Positions 1-12,100 of a stretch of 64,000 nt of DNA are shown here, in pieces. Position numbers and translations under genes: made by a program. The DNA lies in contig NW_026570248.1 of the NCBI RefSeq assembly GCF_019649055.1, positions 620,001 to 684,000 of the forward strand, written 5' to 3'. The number at the start of each line of letters is the position of its first letter. Position 1 is the stretch's first letter. Below the pieces are notes generated by a model. The model was not told where the DNA came from. It worked only from the letters and a program-made list of their open reading frames with translations, and did not search any database. The stretch is from Paramacrobiotus metropolitanus (lineage: Eukaryota; Tardigrada; Eutardigrada; Parachela; Macrobiotidae).

Positions 1-3000
1 ACGGCCACCTCTTCCGGCTCCCCCCTTCGCTGACGATGATTTGGCAGCCGATGAGGTCTTGGCCTTAACCTTAATCATGGTATCCTTCTCCACATTATCA
101 TCTTCCTTATCTTCATCATCGGCTGCAGTTGTCAGAGCAGCCGCGGTTTCCTCGTCCAGCAAATCTGTTTCCGCGTCACCTCCCGCTCGAGCCCGTGATG
201 ATTTTTTCACTTCAGCAGAGGAATAAGGATTAAGATGAGTGCCTTTATTTAACTGCCGAGTAAGAGTGGATTTGACCTGAAAAATTTAAACATTCGTATC
301 ATTACAAGATTCGCGATCATTCGCTGCACCTGCTTAAATCGAACGAAAGTTAGGAAACTAACAATTATACAGTTATTTAAATACCAGACTGTATATCATG
401 TTTCAAACCGGATAAACTATTTTGACGGAAAGTACCCATACTATGCCTTACACATAAAATTCTGCTGCAGTATTCTAAAACAAAGCTAGAATATGTACAA
501 ACTTACCGAAGCGGGAACATCCTTCATGGGATCATCGTCTTTTCCTCCCCATGAAGTGACTTCCAACACAGAATCAATATCTTCCCGTAACATATCATAG
601 GCATTAACGAAATCGGCTACTTTGTCCACACCCTCAGCACCATCCTTTTTCAAGGGAACAGTTAATGCTTTTCGCATTACCGGCAAATAATCTAGCACTA
701 AGCCAGTGAAACTTGACGAAACTCTGCCAATCCAGATAAATGCATGTTACAAGAGCAAAGAAAATGTGATGACACGAACGAAAATCTGGAAGTTAACCTT
801 ACCTTAGTCGCATATGGGTTTGCAATTCTTGTGCTAATCGTTTGTTCTTATTACTGGACGAATTCTTTCCCAGCCATTGCGGAAAATTGATCATGCCTCC
901 CATAGCTCCCCGCATCAAATTTCCCGGTATCACTGCCGAAAAAACAGCCTACAACAAGAGAACCATTCAAGTTCAATGGAAAAACTGATCAAACTATCTT
1001 TAAGCTTGAGAGATAGACACTTTCATCCTTTACGTGCAACCTCTATCTATAACCTTAGAACCGAAAAATTAACAGTTTCTATCGTCAAAAATTAATAACA
1101 TTTCTTCAGATCATATCAAGGGTGGTTCAATTAACTAATTCAAAAATTGATGATATTGAATTTATGCGCTAATCTCTTTGTAACTTACATGCTGTGGCAA
1201 CAAATGCCAACTTTGCTTTGACCTAACTTCGGCGTCAATCATATCCGAAATGGAAAAGCTCTCGGCAGCCTTGCTTAAATTATCCAAGACTTCATATTTG
1301 TTCACGTTGGCGTAAGGATGAACTTGCAGATAGTTCTCGAAGATGAACAAAGGTACAAAGTTATAATCTTCAAAATACAAGTCCATCTTTTCGTTTATAA
1401 AATCGCCTGGTCGAGATCCTTTAGGAGCTGCAAACATCAGACGGCACGCTTCAAACGCTCCCATTTTAATGCTATCTTTCTCTGAAGACGCTGCATTCGC
1501 TTTGGCTTCATCATATGTCATCGTCTTTTTTGACGATGTCCAGGTGTACAAGTTATGCAGTACTTGACGGATATCATGACGGGACATTTCGATGATTACA
1601 TCCAAAGCGTTTGGTTTAATATTAATACCTTCCTTCGCGCATATCGACAACATGGCACCCTATCAACGAAATCTTGCAAAACAGAATGCGATCTAATAAC
1701 AGAATTTTATTTACCCTTATTGGCTCAAGCCGAGGACGCTGGAAACGCAAATCATAACAGTACCCTGCTAACGAACGCATCTTCTGGCTTTGACGGTCAT
1801 TGCAAATGCAGATCACTGGAATCTTGCAATTCTTGATAAGTTGTATAACTTCCTAAATCAATTATCAGGTACAACTTATAATCTAATAAAAAATAGTGCA
1901 AATGCTTTTTACCTGCACTCCACCGCGATCTTCATTTCCAGCCATTCCATCAACTTCGTCCATAATGATGGCACTTTTAACAGCCGCCCCCTCCTGATAT
2001 TCCAGAAGTGAATGCGACGTCACACCACTCATAAACTGCTCTTGCAAGATGCGCTTGGAGCGATTATCCGACGCGTTGACGTGAACATAGGTGAAACCTG
2101 CTTCCTTGCATGCTAAAACGGCTGTCGTGGTTTTACCTATTCCTGGAGGGCCAGACAAGAGAACCGCTTTAAATGACGCCCCATCGGTGCTGCCGGATTT
2201 ATTGTAGAGACCTAAAAATCAAACAGCGCTTAACAAAAATTTCCGATAACAAATACCACTGAAAATACGCTACATTACATTGAAAAAATACGCTAAGTTT
2301 TTTTAAGGATCTTAAAAACACGCTAACCTGCTGATGCAGCCTTAAATCCATGTTTTTTGCGATTGTCCTGCCAGTGCTGTAACCAGGTTAACAATTTGTT
2401 GGCAGGACTTTGCGGTGTATGTTGGCCGACAACATTCTTTAAAGATTTTGGTTGGTATTTATCCACCCACAACAGCGCTGGAACATTTTGCGAGGACGGA
2501 CGCGGTGCTGGATCGCTAGCGGTGTTTGAAACCTGCAACAGTGTACAGCTACGCATAAGCCGAACCGGACGCAGCACCGTGGCAGGATCACCGTCACCTG
2601 CTTCGATGTAGACGGAACAACAGGTGCTTTCTCCGTAGCCTTCACGGACACAGGCGAGCTAGCTGCGCCCGATAGAATAGGCTTTTTTACGGGAGAAGCG
2701 GGTTTTACAGCGGGTTTTACAACTGATGCTGATTTAGAAGCCCCAGTACTGCTTGATGCAACAGCTTTCATCGAAGATTTCACCGGACTGGCAGTGGTCC
2801 GCGCTTTCTTCGCCGGAGGCTGGTCATCGTCGTCCGAATCAAGAAGAATCTAAGGCAAGTCAAAACCGTAAAGAACTAGTTAACCAGTAATCCAGTTTAT
2901 GCATATTTTACAGTTCAATACCACCATTCAAATATACGACAGAAAAATTTATTACCACATCAGCGTCCTTTTTCTTCGATTTTCCGGGTGATACTTTAAC

Positions 3001-4200
3001 CACTGAAGCCGTTCTGGAAAAACCTGTTGCTTTCATTCCGGAAGCCGTACCGTTGGGTTTGCCTTTCGATTCTGGAACCGCTTTTCGTACCAGATCGAAT
3101 AAACCATCTTCGTCAATAATTTTCGTCTTCATTTCTTTAGCCTTTAAACGAACAACCAACCGCTTAACAGGCATTTTTTTATTTTGGTTTTTAAGATGTA
3201 AATAATCCAATCCCATTTCTTATACTAATTTCATAATCCCATCCATTCCCACTTTCCAGCTTTAATACAGCACAACATTTAGAGGTTAAAACTAACACCA
3301 CAATCAAGCCCCAGGCGGCTTCAAAAAATAACCAACCTTTTTCAATTTGGATTCGCCTGCATCTCGCCCGGCCACCAAGTACGACGTCTTTTTCGATACT
3401 CCTGTTTTCACGGAACCTCCGTGACGTTTTATTAAATCCTCAGCATCCTCTCGAGTTATGCTGTCCAGAACGCCAGTCACCACAAAATCCAAGCCTTGCA
3501 AGCAGTCTTCCGGGCCCTACCCAAGCGGATTAATTTAACCAAAACCAAATTTTTCTCGGCTCGATGAAGCTGGAAAGCTGCACAGCAGAGTGAGTACTGC
3601 ACACCAAACCAACTCCACCATTCAAAAGCACATCTGTCACTTTTCTAAGATTATGGAAAGATTATCCAAGGGGCAGGGATAAAAAACCCGTAGTAAATAA
3701 AGTTGATACCTCTGGTACTTCTTTTGACCCAAGCGCCTGCGGAGGCGCGCGGCTCATGAACTTCCGATATCCTGCGTTTTTCTTCTGCTGTCCATCACCA
3801 TCTTCGTCCTCATCCTGTCAAGAATCGATCGACACCCCCTTCGCTTTTGACAGAAGCAGAGCAATCGGTCCTATCATATGAAATCGGCTAACCTTTTTAG
3901 TTTTTTTGGGAGATCCCTTAGAGGCAGTCGCAGATCCTGCAAAACACGCACTTTAAAAAGATGGATCTGTTAATAACTACTTATCCCATTACAGAGATAA
4001 AGCGAAAACTTCACAAGCTGCTTACGTTTCCCGTTAGAACCTCCAACATTTTTCACTGGTTTGCTCTGCAGAATACAAACACAATTTCACAGGAGATTTC
4101 AAAATCAGCGACAAACCACATTGCTCAAAAACATAAACATGAACCTCTGTTGCTGTTTTTGCCGATTTTCAGCCAGTGCACGTACCATTTCCTGGCGCCT
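1..4200 (-). CDS. RFC1: Replication factor C subunit 1 (3' end beyond window)
   Basis: Large subunit of the RFC clamp loader, which opens PCNA and places it on primer-template junctions in the nucleus. On the minus strand the exons give a Lys/Asp-rich N-terminal part, then a BRCT domain (about 3519-3336, 3145-2957; [25 protein letters not shown]). An Ala/Pro/Lys linker follows (about 2850-2600), then the RFC1 box [17 protein letters not shown] (2560-2329). The AAA+ ATPase has Walker [10 protein letters not shown] (near 2150) and Walker B IIMDEVDG (near 1960). The sensor region [12 protein letters not shown] lies near 1580, the RFC1 C-terminal domain at about 945-507, and an acidic/Lys tail from 276 to the edge. 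Domain order fits the family. Introns are short. The start codon and first exons (about 3900-4200) are uncertain, and the stop lies left of the window. Confidence 0.93.
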
Positions 4201-4799
4201 AGGTGAGACGGCTGACGGGGTATTCACTCCACTTATCAAACTCTTAAACTTGCTCCCATAAATCGAATCTTCTAAAAAACGGAAACTAAAGGTAAAGTAG
4301 TTTTGAAGTGGTCGCAAATTACACGGAGAAAACGAAAGGCGTCTCAATATGAAAGAAATACTGCATGACTTTGAAGCTGATATGACTGATATCGGAAAAG
4401 TTTCGACTTTCGAGTTTCATAACAAAACGTGCGAAGTGATGGACTGTGAGGTGCCGTACATCTGCATGCTGTGCATGATATGGGCGCAAAAGCAGTGGTG
4501 GATGGGTGGTGACGATAACTTCATTAATCGACCGATTACTGTACTGTGATTCATGATCATTGCTGAGTGCTGACATTGTATGAGTGCTGTTACATTTAGT
4601 AAACACGTTTAAATTATGACTCTGCCAGAAATGATAAATTATAAGTTCGACTTCAAGCGTTGGAAAATCGAAAATTCAAAGAGGAATCGACGGAAGCTGC
4701 AGTGAAGACTGAAGAGCAAAGAACTGGTTCTATCGTCCTGACCTTGAATTTGATCCGGCCATTGTTGAAAGGCGGTTGGTGCAGAAATAAAAGATGCGC

Positions 4800-5218
4800 G
4801 CCACCGTGTCCATTCCATTCATTTTGGCCATTCATTTCGGCCAAAACATGGTGGTGATGGTTCGATTTTTGTTTTAGTTTTGTTAGGTTTTCTTAGGTTT
4901 CTTAGGTCTTCTTACTTGTTTCTTGGTTATTCTTAGGTTCGTAGGTTCTTAGGTTCTTAGGTTTTCTTGCCCTCGGTTTTTTGGTGTTTACTATTTTAGG
5001 TTTATGTTATTAAATTTACTTGTTTTCCTTATGTTTTCTTATGTTTATTTTTATTATGTTTTTATTTATTGGGGAAACATCTGAAACTCACAGCGTAATG
5101 AATGTATGTACTAGTGATTACTGAAAATCGAACGGTACTAAAATCAGTGGTGACCAAAATGAATGCTGGCCGAAATAAATGGTGGCCAAAATGAATGGTG
5201 GCCAAAATGATAGGGCGC
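4800..5218. mobile_element. Small MITE-like element with inverted ends
   Basis: The left end (about 4812-4848) contains CCATTCATTTTGGCCA followed by ATTCATTTCGGCCA. The right end (about 5146-5213) contains these words in reverse complement, in several tandem copies (GGTGGCCAAAATGAAT units). The interior of about 300 bp is T-rich and non-coding. This structure fits a miniature inverted-repeat element with subterminal repeats. I cannot define a target duplication, so the element call is inference. Confidence 0.45.
4880..4968 (+). repeat. Degenerate TTAGGT-rich simple repeat
   Basis: About ten imperfect copies of a TTAGGT or CTTAGGTTT unit in a T-rich tract. The unit contains the arthropod-type telomere pentamer TTAGG, but the copies are irregular and interspersed with other T-rich words, so a simple-sequence expansion is the plainer reading. 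Confidence 0.5.
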
Positions 5219-5325
5219 CCGCGCCACATGCTTCATGGGAATTTTGTCGAGATTTGTGGGTTCGTAACTCCTAGCGTATCGGTATCGTTGGAGCTCTCCA
5301 GTCTCCGCATAAGGAAATTCAAAAA

Positions 5326-8007
5326 ATGTCACGGCGCGGTTCTATTTGCATCTGTGGTAGTGACGAGCATGAACTGTACTTCATTCCGGATGAAAGTGAG
5401 CCTACATCGACCTTGGTGGTGAAGTCGATTGGCAGACGTGGAGTTGGCTACGTTACATTCTTTGGTAAGCTCCTGATTTGTACTCAAGCTGGTTCTTGTC
5501 GCCGCAAACAAAACGTAAATAAATATAAATTGCAAACCGGCTTTTTATTGATCTTATTACAATGCCCCTTTAGAGTGCGTCCAGATTCCTGCGGATGATT
5601 TGTACACTGGTGTGCATATTGATCATGGATCCATTGAAATCCGCGAAGAATCGGGCATTTGCAGTCCGTTCAACCGACCGGCGAGCGTGACGTTCGAAAA
5701 TGTATGGAATCTTGACGAATGGCGTCTGGAATGTACGAGACATGGTGACACGACCACAGTGGCCAGCTCGCATGATGAGAGCGATCCAGTTGCGCTATCT
5801 GCGATGTACAGCGCCGAAACGGGAATTTTTCGGTTCGCAGTTTCTGGCTTCTCCAAATATAAATTATGCCTGGCGGGCAGTTCTTCACCCAATGGCCAGA
5901 GTTCGGACAGTAAGGAAACATTTTCCCGACAACAGAATTCTGCAGCCACGCATTCATGGGCTCCATCTTACGAGAGACGGCCCCAAGTGGTCTACAGCAA
6001 ATCTGAGAGTTCTCCGCTGTCGGATTTCCTTGTGAGTGATCTGCTGCACAATCTGGCTTCCGCAGAAGTCTACAGTCCGGACGGTGGCCCTCTGCGATTC
6101 CCTCCTGATGTAGGCGACGGTGTTTCGCATTGGCGAATACATTTTCTTGAGAGATTAGCGGATAACTCGCAACGTACTGGAAGCGATGAACTGGATGGAG
6201 CTTTGTCCGAGTCCGAAATCGACGTACGGGAGGCTTCGCAGACCCCGGAATCATCTACTGCGCTGTTTGATTTGTTTTTCGAGGAATATATTGCCGCTTG
6301 TGAGATCAAGCGGTGTAACGGACGTATTGAATTAATTCCCCCTAGGGGAAGCGGGAAATATCTGGAATTCACTGCTAAGCAACTTTTTCGAGTGCCGTTT
6401 GACTCGACAGAAGCTATGCATCTTTGGATCGCTTTGAAGTTGATTTGCGCGTTATGGGGCGCTGGGAGTTCTGCTGGGCAGGCGGGCTACAAAGCGGATA
6501 GACCGGAAACCGCGCAGGCATTTTTGTCATGGCTCAAGGACGTTTTGCCGCATTTCAATAGCGACAAGCAGGACTACCACGACGATATGTACCACTCAGT
6601 TTTCCAGCGGATGGCTGGCTGATTTGAACCTGGGCCAAGCGGCGTTGATAGCCAAGCATCGCAACAACGATAAAGCCTTAGCTGAACTGATTGGAGTTAA
6701 TAGGGAAAATCGGCATCAGCTGGCGTATCAAGTTGCCATCATTCAGCTGTGGAACAAAAACAAAGCTGCAGGACAGTGGATAAAAAAGATTCTGCTGTTG
6801 CTATCGGGATCGATTTTTGTGGAAGACAGCAGTGCTTGCGAGAATATGGACTGGTTGCATTGTTTCGCTATGTGCGCTTACTATGTGATTAGCGATCAAC
6901 CAAACAGTAAGTAATGTTTTTGCGACTTCTGTATGTGTTTGTTTTTGTACAATTGTTATTTAGAATGCGCTTGCCGAAAACACGTTTTGAAATATTTGCC
7001 ACAGTTTGGCCCACTGCACATAATCGCGTACGCAATAAAGTTTCGTTGCAGGCTTGGAGGACATTTTCAAAATGTACGAAGATTGCTGCATCTACGACTT
7101 GTGCTGTGTCTTACCTGTTGATGATGATGTGAAAACTGACGGCCCTCCCCGCATTCTTTACAGTATTATTCGGTTGTACCTTGGAATTGAGGATATTACT
7201 TTTGTACGACGTACAGAATTTGTCAGATGGAATGCATTTTATAAGTGGATTTTCCTTAGCGCTTTGTACAATATCGGTTTTGATGCTCCGGTGGATGTTT
7301 TCGAGCAGGCTATCGAAGCCTTGGTTTCTTCACTTGTACTCCAGAACAAGTGGGAATATGCGGTAGCTTTACTGCTGCACTATCAGCCATGCGAGAAACG
7401 TGACAGCCGCATTCGCAAGTTTATTTCTTCCAACATGGAAACAAATCTATCTGACAACAGCGATTCTATGGACGTTCTAAGCGGAAAATTGCTTTTTGAC
7501 AAAAAATGGATCATCGAAGGAAAAGCGATGTTCGAGTTAGAATGTAATCATTATGTGGAAGCAGCCAGACTATTTACGATCGTGGAAAAACCGGAAAAAG
7601 TCGTTGATATTCTGATTAATAAAATATTTTTGAAATGGAAGCGAGGTGATGATTTGAATGAATCGCTGTTAACAGTGATGGAAAGCATGGAACCGTACCT
7701 GTCCAACAGCGAATTGCCTAATAATTTGTGGTATGCGACAATTTTCGAAACGGTGCTGACTTATTGCCATCTGAAACAGCTTACCGAAGAAAATAAACGT
7801 GAACGGACAAGAGAGTTAAGTTTGTTAAGACAAAAGCTTCGAAATTATTTGGAGGAGATCAGATTGTTGCTGGGACATCCACAAGTGAAGTGCAGGGATT
7901 TCATTGAAGATGTTATTGAACAAGCGGAAGAACTGTTGTCTCTGTATCCACCCAGTGGTGGCGTGATTGACCTGCTGAAGGGAATGGTGACATCTTTCTT
8001 CGGATGA
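5326..8007 (+). CDS. NUP98: Nup96-like nucleoporin with vestigial Nup98 autoproteolytic domain
   Basis: Scaffold nucleoporin of the Y (Nup107-160) complex. Exons: 5326-5464, 5574-6906, 7052-8007. The first 150 codons match the Nup98 C-terminal autoproteolytic domain (GVGYVTFFG, FNRPASVTFENVW, ETGIFRFAV). The Nup96 linker and the alpha-helical ACE1-type domain follow, ending in a helical tail (LLGHPQVKCRDFIED). The Nup98 FG/GLFG half is absent. The ATG at 5326 opens directly onto this domain, with no FG-coding sequence before the divergent RFC1 gene. The cleavage motif HFSKYG reads GFSKYK here. The frame breaks once, at about 6611-6622, where GGCT is present twice in tandem; counting it once restores a protein of about 807 residues. 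Intron 2 is clearly placed by GTAAGT and TTGCAG. The Nup96 identity is firm; whether the frame break is real or a sequence error is open. Confidence 0.82.
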
Positions 8008-9196
8008 TAGGTTGTTGTTTTTTTTTGTTTTTATTTTTAAACCTGCGTACGCCGAAAATGTGTAATGCTTTTTTTTGTTGTAAGATCCTGCTCTGCCTTT
8101 TGGCTAAGTCATCTTTTTTCAGCCTTCAGTGTAACCATTGTGAAATAGTCGAATGGCGATTTGTTTGCACTTTGATGATAGGCTATATTGTTTTTTATTG
8201 TTGCTTTTGTGAATTTTTGCATCAAAATGCGCCGACCTGTAGGTAAATCTTGCGTTTCACTGCAAAGCAAATATGCATTATGTAACCAAGCCTGCGCAGA
8301 TTACTGTAGTACTTAAATCTAAAATCCTAATATAGCAGTAAATAACGATGCACGACAGAACATATTGTACCAATTAATTACAGTACTAGTACTGCAGTAC
8401 ATCGAGTCATCGGCAGCCTGACTGACAATGAGCCTGTTGGCTCCAATCTGCCGGCCCATGCTGTGTCTCAGCCTTTATTGTCCTGTGGTTGGTACAATTC
8501 AAAATCGTCAATACATGTAGTTCACAATTTCACGAAAACAATCAAACAAAGTGCTACGTAACTGACAACAAGGCAACATTTTGGCGCCGCAAAAAGGGCA
8601 AGCCGACCTGCACATCACAAAGGGGCCTAAAAAAGAATGAAGTAGCAAAAGCTCTTAAACGCCCGGCACGGTACTCCTGTATGTGCTACTTTTAATCTGC
8701 TACAAATCCTAAAAACATGGCGATACTTTTCCGTTTTACTTTTTCATGCAGGTGTATAAAATGTGTGCAAAATATCAAGTGTGATTGATAAATTTAACCA
8801 CAGAATCAGGGGTTTACAAAACAAAATTAGGCGGTCACTGCATAAAGTGAAACCCGTAATACAAAGTACAATTACATACATTGCTAACAAGTGACGACCG
8901 CTTTGGTCAGTATTTTTTGTATGGGAGTACACAGTTTAGCATTTGTAAGCAAACATATTTGCATTCTGGCTAGAACAGGAGAACGTAATAAATGCACATT
9001 CAAAAGAATGTTTCTTTATAGCACTCAGTGTTTAAAACAAGTTTTCAAAAGCATAAGAAGATAACACCTTATAACAAACAAACAAAAAAGAGATCGGGAT
9101 AAAAAGAACGTACTAAAATAATTTTTGCTTCTGCCATCCTCGGTATTCGGTATAGTGGTGGACTGGTAGAGCCGTAGAGGTATCAGAATACACTCA
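8008..9196. other. Convergent intergenic region
   Basis: 3' flanks of the Nup96-like gene (plus) and the BICRA-like gene (minus). It is T-rich just after 8007 and holds one copy of a dispersed repeat (8464-8618). I see no gene in the rest. Confidence 0.5.
8464..8618 (+). repeat. Dispersed repeat, copy 1
   Basis: About 155 bp, beginning GTGTCTCAGCCTTTATTGTC and ending CTGCACATCAC. It is nearly the same as 48621-48781, in the same orientation, with a few substitutions and small indels. Flanking bases differ between copies, so this is a mobile or scattered sequence and not a segmental duplication. No protein is encoded. Confidence 0.8.
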
Positions 9197-12100
9197 TCAG
9201 CTTAAAATACTCTGAATGGCCTCATCCAGACCCGGGTCTTCCGTCTCATCTGAGAAGGCAGTGGGACCGTAAAAATAATCTGCAAAGGCTGAGCCATTGC
9301 TCATCACCGGTTGTCGCACTAAGCTGCCTGGCCGAAGGTTGCTGGCCGTCTTCGTCTCGTCGTGCGCAATAATTACTGTTATATTATCCTCTTTATTTAA
9401 CTGTAAAATACTGTCAACTGCATTCTGGGTGACACTATCCACTGCCACTCCAACCGTAGGACCCTTTTCCGCAAACTCTGGATCCGATTCGCGTAAGTCT
9501 TGCTTAGCCCTGGCCACCGTTGTCCATTGATTAGCCGACATTCGCAGTTTAAGACTGATTTTTTTCGTCGGTTCAACTGATCTATCGACATTTTCAGGCT
9601 TAGTTTCTTTCTGGCGCTTAATCAAAAGCTTGATCTTTCCGGGTTGGGAGGTTACGGTGACGGAGGACGAAGAGGAGGGAGGCTCGGATTTAAGGGATAC
9701 GCTGCCATCGGAAGGCGGTTCGGGCGTCAGGGTTGGACTGAAGAGGATGCTGTTTGCACTGGATGCTGGCTCATCCGGTAGTACGGTATCTTCGGAAAAT
9801 GTGGACAGGTAATGTTCATCAAAATATGGCACATTAGGATCATGCTGAAAGTCCGTGTACACCCAATTAGGTGGATCTACCGGTAAACCTTCTGAGGCTG
9901 CCCGCTTCTCTGCCTCGAACTCCTCCCTCTCGGATTCCAGCCATGTTTGCACACATGACAGAATATCAGTATTCGAAATGGGTTGCTGCAGAAAAAATGT
10001 AGAATGTTATGCTTAGTAAGTAATGCAATTTATGTGCATTGCAGAAGACATACAGCGGCATCAAAAATCATCTGCTGGGCGAAGCGGGCATACAAATGCC
10101 TTCCTCGATCAATTAAGGCGTCCGATACAAGGTCGAAGGTACGATTTTCTGGAACAAGGAAAAAGAAATTACCGATAAAAAATGAACTTGAATGGGTGGA
10201 GCACACACAAACTCCAACGTGTATTTTTCCTGATATTTAGCTGTATAAAAATATTACACTGCAAAACGCATGCACTGATTGATATGAGTATCATTGTAAA
10301 CCTCTTAAGTCACTGACCTCTTTCGACAACTTCAGGCCGAATGTCTGGAGCAGACAACAGGTGAAAGGGCAGCAGTCGGTTCATAGAACTGGTCATTCCT
10401 TTAAAAGGCAGTTTTAAATCAAGCTTTTCAAGCATTTTCACGTCTTTCTCGTCCTTCACTGCCAGATCCGTTTTCTTTTTCGCTGGTCTGGAAGGTGCGG
10501 TAGGTACTGATTTCGAAGGCACAGGAGTGAGAGGCAATGACGATGGAAGAGTTGGCTGTGCCCGTGCTAAAACTTTGGACGTCAGTACTGGGCGCGTGAC
10601 GAGAGGCTCAATTGAAACCGGTGACTGGATGGGAGCAGCAGTCGTGATTGGCTTGATTGCTGCGGAAACTGGTCTGGAAGCAGTGCTTACAGGCACCGTT
10701 GAAAATACTGTAGAGGATACATTCAGCGGCGGCGTGGGTACGGGTGGCAAAGAATCAGAAAACGAAGTTGCATTTGGTGCTGGGACGACTTCTTTTTGCA
10801 TTTCTTCTCCACATTTTTTTAATATCTCCTCGACTTTCTGCAGAAAAAAAGTAAAACTTCTGGAAACTGGAATACAGCTGGAAACAATTTCGAGAAAACT
10901 AGTCAAATTTTGTTTGACTTTCTCGAGTAAAACAATACTGGATGCCATAGAATGAATCACAAGCTAGTCAGTAAGTAAGTATCGAGATTAATAACTGCAT
11001 CAGTTACTTTTTTTAAACAGTAAGTGCTTACCATTTTTAATTCGTCGGGTTCTTGTTTCTTCTTCCTGGGTCTTGAGGGGCGTTTCTTCTTCGCAGGGGC
11101 AACAGGTACAGCGGTGTTGCTGGTCGAGTTAACTGCGGGAGACTGGAACATCGGCCCGGTTACTAATTCTTCCAAAATGGACTGAGCAGTAGAGTCCAAA
11201 ACGCTCGCCTGCGCCGCTGTCATTCCAACGCTGCTCGGGGCCGTTCCAAAGTTAGAAACTCGTCCAAATTAAAATCGGAATCCATTTTCTGTTTTTTATC
11301 CGGCGGCTCCGAAGTAGTTATGTCATCCTGAAGCACAGACGAGCTTTCCCCGGTGTTCGTTGTCGCCATAAGATTAGACTGGTGCGAAAGGTCGTTCGGA
11401 GCGAATCCCGGCACTTGCAGCGTGTTCGATGCGAGCAGACCAGCAATATTAGGCGGTAGGGCATTGAAACCAGTGGGCAACTGATTGTTAACCGGGTTAT
11501 TCGATACAAACTGAAGCCTCGGTCCACTGGAAGCCAAGGATATATTCGACTGGCCAATGTTGACATTGTTAGGAAGAAACGCCACGGTCATAGGCCCATT
11601 CGGAGTCTGTATAGTCTGCAACTGCACCTGCACAGTTGGAGCCGGCGTTCGCAGCGGCTGCGGGACTAGAGTTTGTTGTTTTGTACTGTTTTGAGGTACA
11701 TCCACTGTTTTGTCAGAAACCATCTTCTGCTGCGCCAGCTGAACGGGGTTGATCAGCTGAACGCCGCCAAATGTCAGCGCCTGGCCGCCAAGAAGCATAG
11801 GAGTCTGGAGATTCACGGAATTGACAATGGTCTCGTTTGGGAGCACAGAATTAGGCACATTATTCACGGAAGGCGCAGATAACTGAGGGGCACTAGTTGC
11901 ATTGACCACCGGTGCAACGGCACGCACCACCGGCGGCACCTGGCCACCGGGCGGTTTAGGCAGAATGGTGCGTGCACCACGTAGCTGCACCGCACTGGCG
12001 GGCATCACTGCGGCAGGCTGAGTAACCGTGGTAGCGAAGGCTGTTTGGAAGATGGAGAGCGGAGTGGTGGAGACGGCGAAATTCGGATTATTTGCCGATG

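Larger units (their letters stand above)
4201..5325. promoter_or_regulatory. Divergent intergenic region RFC1 / Nup96-like
   Basis: Head-to-head spacer between RFC1 (minus) and the Nup96-like gene (plus), so it should carry both promoters. I see no clear TATA box. It contains a T-rich stretch with repeated TTAGGT units (4880-4968) and a pair of related inverted sequences (4800-4855 and 5145-5216), listed separately. Short open frames here look like chance. Confidence 0.4.
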
